Assembly (NCBI GenBank): GCA_020720185.1 | Contig: DYPB01000046.1 | Coordinates: forward strand, 5,065-12,409 | Reading direction: 5' to 3' | Length of the DNA stretch: 7,345 nt | DNA from: Flavobacterium psychrophilum | GTDB taxonomy: Bacteria; Bacteroidota; Bacteroidia; Flavobacteriales; Flavobacteriaceae | In this document: piece by piece, positions 3,764 through 7,345 of the stretch | How positions within the stretch are numbered: the stretch's first letter is position 1 | Layout: every line of letters begins with the position of its first letter | Made by a program: the position numbers and the translations under genes | The notes under the pieces: generated by a model | Databases searched by the model: none | Seen by the model: only the letters and a program-made list of their open reading frames with translations | Told to the model about the DNA's origin: nothing

Positions 3764-4855
3764 ATGAATAATTATTTAAGCAATGGTTTTGTTAAATTAC
3801 CGTACTGGTATTTCGAGCATCCTATTTACAGAAAAATTGATTACAACATTTGGTACATAGAACTGTTAAGAAGAGCAGTTTATGCCAACAAAATTGTTGA
3901 AATAGCGGGGCAAATAATAACATTGCTCCCTGGGCAGCTCGTCATCAGCAGAGATGTGTTAGCACGAGAACTGCAAAATTGCAGTGTGCAAAAGGTAAGA
4001 ACTTTTTTGAAATATTGCGAAAAAAACAACCTTATCGAATTAGAAACTAGCAACTTAGCCACAATAGTAACGGTGCTGCAATATGAAAATTTTATAGAAT
4101 ATTCGGGTAGTGTTAATAAAAATCAACCAGCGGAAATAAAAAGTTCGTCCGTAATTGAAAGTAAACCAACCAGCCTAAGCGAATCAAAATCAGCAACTTC
4201 CTCATACAACCAACCCGTAAATAACCAGCCCCTAACCAGCGAAACATCAAAATCTAACCATATTAATAGATATTATAGAATAAGTAGATATAAAGAGAAG
4301 AATAAGAAAACTAACAAAAGAAATTCTAACGAATTTCAGCACACACAAAAAAATGTTTCTTTTGAATTTAATCCTTTTTTAACAGATAGCTATTATAGCG
4401 ACTTTAAAACAAAAAAAACGCATAAAAAAATAATAAAACGGGACATGCTGTTAAAAGATGCGCAAAATAAAGATGTTAAGCTAAACGAAACGCAATTCCT
4501 TCAAATTGCGCAAGCTTTTCAAGCTTTAATTAGAAAAAATCTTATTGAAAATCATAGCATTACAAAAAATATTGATAAAGAAAAATTATCTAAATCGCTA
4601 AGCACTATAAGATTAATGATTGAAAATGATAATATTTCAAGGGAAAATCTGATAAATATATTCTATGTACTTGAAAATGATGAATTTTGGAAAAAAAATA
4701 TTCTTAGTATTCATAAAATCAGAGAGAAAGCAGATAAATTACTTATAAAATACAATGAATTGAAAAATGGAACCAAAAAAAATACAGGAATTACGGAAAG
4801 AGACTTGCACGAACTTAGCGCCATCGTTGCAAAACACTTCAATACAGCTTCGTAG
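3764..4855 (+). CDS. Phage replication initiator/replisome organiser (DnaD/O-like winged-helix protein)
   Basis: The 363-residue protein has the three-part layout of phage replisome organisers. Residues 8-110 form a winged-helix-like domain: F-V-K-L-P-Y-W-Y-F-E-H-P, then L-P-G-Q-L-V-I-S-R-D-V-L-A-R-E-L (55-70), a recognition-helix region with K-V-R-T-F-L-K-Y (77-84), then a wing and T-I-V-T-V-L-Q-Y-E-N-F. Residues 115-195 are a Ser/Asn/Thr/Lys linker. The C-terminal part (225-335) includes N-D-E-F-W-K-K-N-I-L-S-I (305-316), typical of DnaD-like and phage O-like proteins that help load the helicase. It would bind the origin and recruit host helicase through the C-terminus. AACCAGC repeats in the linker-coding DNA may be the origin. 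The ATG at 3764 lies 14 bases after a terminator, implying attenuated expression; GGAG lies only one base from the ATG, too close to act as a normal ribosome site. The 3' end overlaps the next gene out of frame. Confidence 0.75.
   Translation: MNNYLSNGFVKLPYWYFEHPIYRKIDYNIWYIELLRRAVYANKIVEIAGQIITLLPGQLVISRDVLARELQNCSVQKVRTFLKYCEKNNLIELETSNLATIVTVLQYENFIEYSGSVNKNQPAEIKSSSVIESKPTSLSESKSATSSYNQPVNNQPLTSETSKSNHINRYYRISRYKEKNKKTNKRNSNEFQHTQKNVSFEFNPFLTDSYYSDFKTKKTHKKIIKRDMLLKDAQNKDVKLNETQFLQIAQAFQALIRKNLIENHSITKNIDKEKLSKSLSTIRLMIENDNISRENLINIFYVLENDEFWKKNILSIHKIREKADKLLIKYNELKNGTKKNTGITERDLHELSAIVAKHFNTAS
4125..4254. repeat. Iteron-like AACCAGC repeats, candidate replication origin
   Basis: AACCAGC occurs at 4125-4131, 4168-4174, 4223-4229 and 4234-4240. 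The copies lie in different codon phases, so they are not a by-product of a repeated peptide. After the second and fourth copies, ATCAAAATC recurs (4183-4191 and 4246-4254). A very A/T-rich stretch, about 4258-4320, follows and could be the unwinding region. The layout parallels lambda, where the origin lies inside the initiator gene. Spacing is irregular (43, 55, 11), which is atypical for classic iterons. Confidence 0.45.
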
Positions 4856-5291
4856 TAATAGCGTAAATATAAGAAAATCAGACGGTTGTTATGAAGTTTC
4901 GAGATATAAAGGCGCATTTAATCAGCTTACAGCCATTGAATTAACGGCAAAAATAAAGATTGCGTTTCCGAAGTTAGAGAACTTATTCTTTGATGTTTTA
5001 ATTGAACAAGCTAGAAAAATCGGATTTTCTGACGAAAGATTTAGCGATGCAGTTGATTTCGTTTTGCAAAATTTTATCTACCAAACTCCCGCAATTGCTG
5101 ACTTTTTGAAGTTCGACAAGACGATTAAAGTGTTTACTTACGAGCAAATGTTAAAAAAATTAGAGACTGATGGTAAGGCGTTTATGAGCCATAAAGCTGT
5201 TAGAATTTATGAATCTCAGAAAAAGCCGATTTGGGCAACGATTAACGACATTGAAAAATTTAAATTAAAAATCTGGGACAATGCTAAATGA
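4767..5291 (+). CDS. Conserved-type phage replication-module protein, possible helicase-loading helper
   Basis: The open frame codes for 174 residues from ATG 4767 and overlaps the initiator by 89 bases in another frame. Residues 55-130 (F-P-K-L-E-N-L-F-F-D-V-L-I-E, then G-F-S-D-E-R-F-S-D-A-V-D-F-V, then Y-Q-T-P-A-I-A-D-F-L-K-F-D-K) follow a pattern I associate with a conserved Bacteroidetes prophage protein next to the DnaD-like initiator. Its function is not established. A helicase loader or replisome accessory role is inferred from position only; no Walker motif is visible. The first 30 residues come from the overlap and look like a shadow of the other frame, so the true start may be the in-frame TTG at 4827 or another non-ATG codon. 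Alternatively the protein may be joined to the initiator frame by a +1 shift near 4850. It ends with TGA at 5289-5291, overlapping an ATG at 5288. Confidence 0.65.
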   Translation: MEPKKIQELRKETCTNLAPSLQNTSIQLRSNSVNIRKSDGCYEVSRYKGAFNQLTAIELTAKIKIAFPKLENLFFDVLIEQARKIGFSDERFSDAVDFVLQNFIYQTPAIADFLKFDKTIKVFTYEQMLKKLETDGKAFMSHKAVRIYESQKKPIWATINDIEKFKLKIWDNAK

Positions 5292-5395
5292 TAAAGTGCT
5301 ATTTTTTGCCGTCAAACGCTAGGTTGTAGTGCATCAAACACGATTGACAATAAAATGTATTACTTACGAAAAATAAACGCTTAAAACGAAACAAA
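5288..5395 (+). other. Spacer with an ATGA-coupled 13-codon open frame
   Basis: The ATG at 5288 overlaps the previous stop in an ATGA arrangement and opens a 13-codon frame ending with TAG at 5327-5329. It is too short and too featureless to call as a gene. The remaining A/T-rich sequence to 5395 shows no TAnnTTTG element, hairpin or terminator that I can support. It may be the remnant of a decayed gene between the replication and packaging modules. Confidence 0.3.
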
Positions 5396-5578
5396 ATGAT
5401 GCTATTCGAATTATACAACAAGCAAGCCGCTTTAATTGCTGATTGTCAGACTTTAAATCATAACTTCTTTGCAGGTGAAATTTTGTCCGTAATCTGGGTA
5501 GATAATAACATTACGCAGCTAATTTCTGATAGAGGATTCGTGATAGTTTTATGCTCGAATCTTGTAGAATTTTTGTAG
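5396..5578 (+). CDS. Hypothetical small protein, 60 residues
   Basis: No family recognised. The ATG is preceded by CGAAACAAA, the A-rich context used by other genes here; a second in-frame ATG follows immediately at 5399. The protein is mainly hydrophobic with beta-like alternation (E-I-L-S-V-I-W-V-D-N-N-I-T-Q-L-I-S, then G-F-V-I-V-L-C-S-N-L-V-E-F-L) and could be a small beta-barrel-like fold. The C-terminal G-F-V-I-V-L-C could be mistaken for a membrane segment but is short. It sits alone between the replication genes and the late promoter. The stop at 5576-5578 overlaps the -33 element of that promoter. The gene call rests on the open frame and start context only. Confidence 0.45.
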   Translation: MMLFELYNKQAALIADCQTLNHNFFAGEILSVIWVDNNITQLISDRGFVIVLCSNLVEFL

Positions 5579-5601
5579 ATTGAAAATATTTATTAATTTT
5601 G
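5572..5601 (+). promoter_or_regulatory. Bacteroidetes-type promoter for the packaging genes
   Basis: TTTG at 5572-5575 and TAATTTTG at 5594-5601 are separated by 18 bases, within the 17-23 range described for Flavobacterium-type promoters. The expected start point is about 5605-5608, giving a leader of roughly 40 A/T-rich bases to terS at 5646. The -7 element lies inside the left arm and loop of a perfect 14-bp palindrome, so a bound repressor would block polymerase directly. Confidence 0.65.
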
Positions 5602-5619
5602 TGTTAAAATTAATAAATA
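5587..5619. repeat. Perfect 14-bp A/T-only inverted repeat over the terS promoter
   Basis: TATTTATTAATTTT (5587-5600) is the exact reverse complement of AAAATTAATAAATA (5606-5619), with the 5-nt loop GTGTT. The predicted start point falls between or within the arms, so RNA from this promoter would not contain the complete hairpin; the symmetry is more likely read as DNA, by a dimeric repressor or activator. For transcripts arriving from upstream it could also act as a weak terminator, since TAGTTATTTT follows. Confidence 0.85.
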
Positions 5620-5645
5620 GTTATTTTAATTAAAAATTTGTTAAA

Positions 5646-6098
5646 ATGGCAGGCAGGAAAGGAAATAAAACACATGCTAATAATACTAGCTTTACTAGCG
5701 AGGTTATGTTAGGTAAAAAAAATGCCGAAAAATGGACGGAAGAAGGAGCTGAAAAGTTTTTTATTGATGCTATCGAGATTAGTAAAGAGCCTGATATTTA
5801 TACACTTAATTTTATTGCTAGAAAGATGGATGTTTATGACCATGTTTTTTCTTATTTGATTGAGAAATTCCCTATTTTTTCTACTCATAAAAGTCAAATA
5901 AATGAAAATCTGAAAAATAATTTAACATTAGCAGGATTGGCTGGTAAAACAAATCCAACAATGAGCATTTTTATCCTGAAAGCCGTGCACGGATTGATTG
6001 AAAGGCAGATTATTGATGCAAACGTAAATAATAACATTACAAGCTTACCAATTATTGAATTTTTTAACAATGCAGGAAAGGACAAGGATACTGATTAA
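5646..6098 (+). CDS. terS: Terminase small subunit (TerS), putative
   Basis: A 150-residue protein immediately upstream of and overlapping terL, in the standard TerS position. The N-terminus is basic and disordered-looking (A-G-R-K-G-N-K). A helix-turn-helix-like segment lies at about 48-76 (Y-T-L-N-F-I-A-R-K-M-D-V-Y-D-H-V-F-S-Y-L). The block G-K-T-N-P-T-M-S-I-F-I-L-K-A-V-H-G-L-I-E-R (100-120) is typical of small terminases with an N-P-x-x-x-I-F-x-L-K motif. The Asn-rich turn and I-T-S-L-P-I-I-E-F ending may contact TerL. TerS forms a ring that recognises the packaging site on phage DNA and hands it to TerL. The ATG at 5646 follows TTGTTAAA in a promoter leader of about 40 bases. The assignment comes from position, length and motifs; packaging strategy (cos or pac) cannot be told. 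Confidence 0.75.
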   Translation: MAGRKGNKTHANNTSFTSEVMLGKKNAEKWTEEGAEKFFIDAIEISKEPDIYTLNFIARKMDVYDHVFSYLIEKFPIFSTHKSQINENLKNNLTLAGLAGKTNPTMSIFILKAVHGLIERQIIDANVNNNITSLPIIEFFNNAGKDKDTD

Positions 6099-7332
6099 TG
6101 AGAAATTTAAGCCGCTTTTTGAAGAAAAAACACGATACTACATCTTAACAGGAGGCAGGGGGTCTGGTAAATCCTTTGCCGTTTCTTTTTACCTGACACT
6201 AAAGATGTTAAAAAAATCGAATAAAGTACTTTTTACACGTTATACGCTTGTAAGTGCAAAGGACTCAATCATCCCAGAATTTAAAGAAAAAATTGAATTG
6301 CTTAATTTGTCAGATAATTTTGATATACAAAATCAGGAAATCGCAAATAAAAACAGCAAATCGGAGATAATTTTCAGAGGTATTAAAACAAGCGAGGGTA
6401 TCCAGACCGCCAAGCTTAAATCTTTAACAGATGTTAATATTTGGGTGCTGGATGAGGCTGAGGAATTAACCGATGAAGATGTATTTAATAAGATAGATTT
6501 ATCCATACGAACAAAAAAAAGTAAAAATATCGTTATTTTAGTCTTAAATCCGAGTTATCGAACGCATTGGATTTATAAACGTTTTTTTGAGCCTTTTAAT
6601 CTATCTGAACAATTTAACGGAACAATCGAAAATGTAACTTACATTCACACAGATTATAGAGATAATTTTAACAATATATCAGATGATATTTTATCAGAAA
6701 TTGAAAAGCTGAAAATATCTAATAAGCAAAGGTTTAATGAAGACATTTTAGGGTCTTGGAAAGAAAACCAAAAAGGGGTTTTATTTGATAAAAACAAGCT
6801 AAAACGATTCAAAAAATCAGATATTATTAACTTTCAAGGACAAAATATTGCGCATATAGATGTAGCCGACGAGGGCAATGATAGCCTGTGTTTTGTTAAT
6901 GCAATGTTAGTAGAAAAAAAAATATACATTACTGATGTTATTCACAGCAAAGAGGGCGAAGGCGTTACACGTCCCAAGATAATTAACAATTGCTTAACAA
7001 ATGAAACCCAATTATGCTTAGTAGAAGGAAATAATCAGGGGATTTTATTTACTAAAATGTTAAGCGAAACGGCAAAGCTAAATAACTGTAACACAAGATT
7101 TTTACCTTACAAGCAGCACGCAAATAAAATGTCTCGAATAATAATGCAATCGGATTTTATCCTTGAAAATGCATATTTTTTGCATGAATCCGAATATGAA
7201 ATTGATAGCTATTATGACCTTTTTATCAAAGAATTAACATATTTCAATCAAGACGGAAACAATAGACACGACGATGCGCCCGACAGTCTGAGCGGTTTAG
7301 TTTTCTTTTTGAGGGTAAGAAATATGATTTAA
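6070..7332 (+). CDS. terL: Terminase large subunit (TerL), PBSX-like
   Basis: The motor and nuclease of DNA packaging. From ATG 6070 the protein has 420 residues, normal for the PBSX-like Terminase_3 group. The ATPase half shows Walker A T-G-G-R-G-S-G-K-S (27-35), Walker B I-W-V-L-D-E-A-E-E-L (124-133; D128, E129) and the coupling segment V-L-N-P (158-161). The RNase H-like nuclease half shows three acidic sites: A-H-I-D-V-A-D-E-G (D264, with D267 nearby), V-E-G-N-N-Q-G (E319) and R-H-D-D-A-P-D-S-L (D401, D402, D405). All catalytic residues are present, so the enzyme looks intact. An upstream in-frame TTG at 6055 could add five residues, but the ATG with TTTAACA context is preferred. It overlaps terS by 29 bases, implying translational coupling. 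Thirteen bases remain after its stop, so the portal gene is presumably next. Confidence 0.95.
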   Translation: MQERTRILINEKFKPLFEEKTRYYILTGGRGSGKSFAVSFYLTLKMLKKSNKVLFTRYTLVSAKDSIIPEFKEKIELLNLSDNFDIQNQEIANKNSKSEIIFRGIKTSEGIQTAKLKSLTDVNIWVLDEAEELTDEDVFNKIDLSIRTKKSKNIVILVLNPSYRTHWIYKRFFEPFNLSEQFNGTIENVTYIHTDYRDNFNNISDDILSEIEKLKISNKQRFNEDILGSWKENQKGVLFDKNKLKRFKKSDIINFQGQNIAHIDVADEGNDSLCFVNAMLVEKKIYITDVIHSKEGEGVTRPKIINNCLTNETQLCLVEGNNQGILFTKMLSETAKLNNCNTRFLPYKQHANKMSRIIMQSDFILENAYFLHESEYEIDSYYDLFIKELTYFNQDGNNRHDDAPDSLSGLVFFLRVRNMI

Positions 7333-7345
7333 CAATTTTAACAAA

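Noticed and set aside
4125..4254. AACCAGC repeats as a CRISPR array or protein repeat
   Set aside because: The units are only 7 bp, spacing is irregular (43, 55, 11) and the phases differ; neither CRISPR geometry nor a peptide repeat fits.

Overview
The window reads as part of a temperate-phage or prophage genome from a Bacteroidetes-type host. All convincing genes lie on the + strand, most are short and closely spaced, and the DNA is strongly A+T rich. Start codons are preceded by A-rich stretches instead of Shine-Dalgarno sequences. Several intergenic spaces carry the TAnnTTTG -7 element typical of Bacteroidetes sigma factors. The two genes at the right end are the phage packaging pair (small and large terminase), with every key motif visible in the large subunit.

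Layout, left to right. A ParB/sulfiredoxin-fold protein (25-717) and an unrecognised acidic protein (722-1078) end at a strong hairpin terminator (1089-1128). An unrecognised 91-residue protein follows (1167-1442). A strong Bacteroidetes promoter (1512-1543) then drives a 187-residue protein (1585-2148). Its C-terminal half is a DUF1874/STIV-B116-like domain, the AcrIII-1 family of viral ring nucleases that destroy the cyclic tetra-adenylate alarm signal of type III CRISPR systems. Next come a structured spacer, a 62-residue small protein, a DNPPF-motif protein resembling N6-adenine methyltransferases (2461-3297) and a 77-residue small protein. A leader of about 90 nt ending in an intrinsic terminator (3660-3750) precedes a DnaD/O-like replication initiator (3764-4855). 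A helper-like replication gene overlaps the initiator out of frame (4767-5291). A small unknown gene follows (5396-5578). A promoter buried in a perfect 14-bp A/T palindrome then precedes terS and terL (5646-7332).

Read together, this is an accessory and anti-defence early segment, then the replication module, then the start of the late packaging module. The most interesting elements are: (1) the putative anti-CRISPR ring nuclease carrying an extra acidic N-terminal domain, more G+C-rich than its surroundings and under its own promoter; (2) the leader in front of the replication initiator, where an upstream 7-nt hairpin loop is the exact reverse complement of the terminator loop, and which shares a repeat of about 54 bp with a site just upstream of the anti-CRISPR gene; (3) AACCAGC iteron-like repeats inside the initiator gene, in differing reading frames; (4) the promoter/palindrome in front of the packaging genes. 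No tRNA, rRNA, CRISPR array, insertion sequence or integrase was seen.
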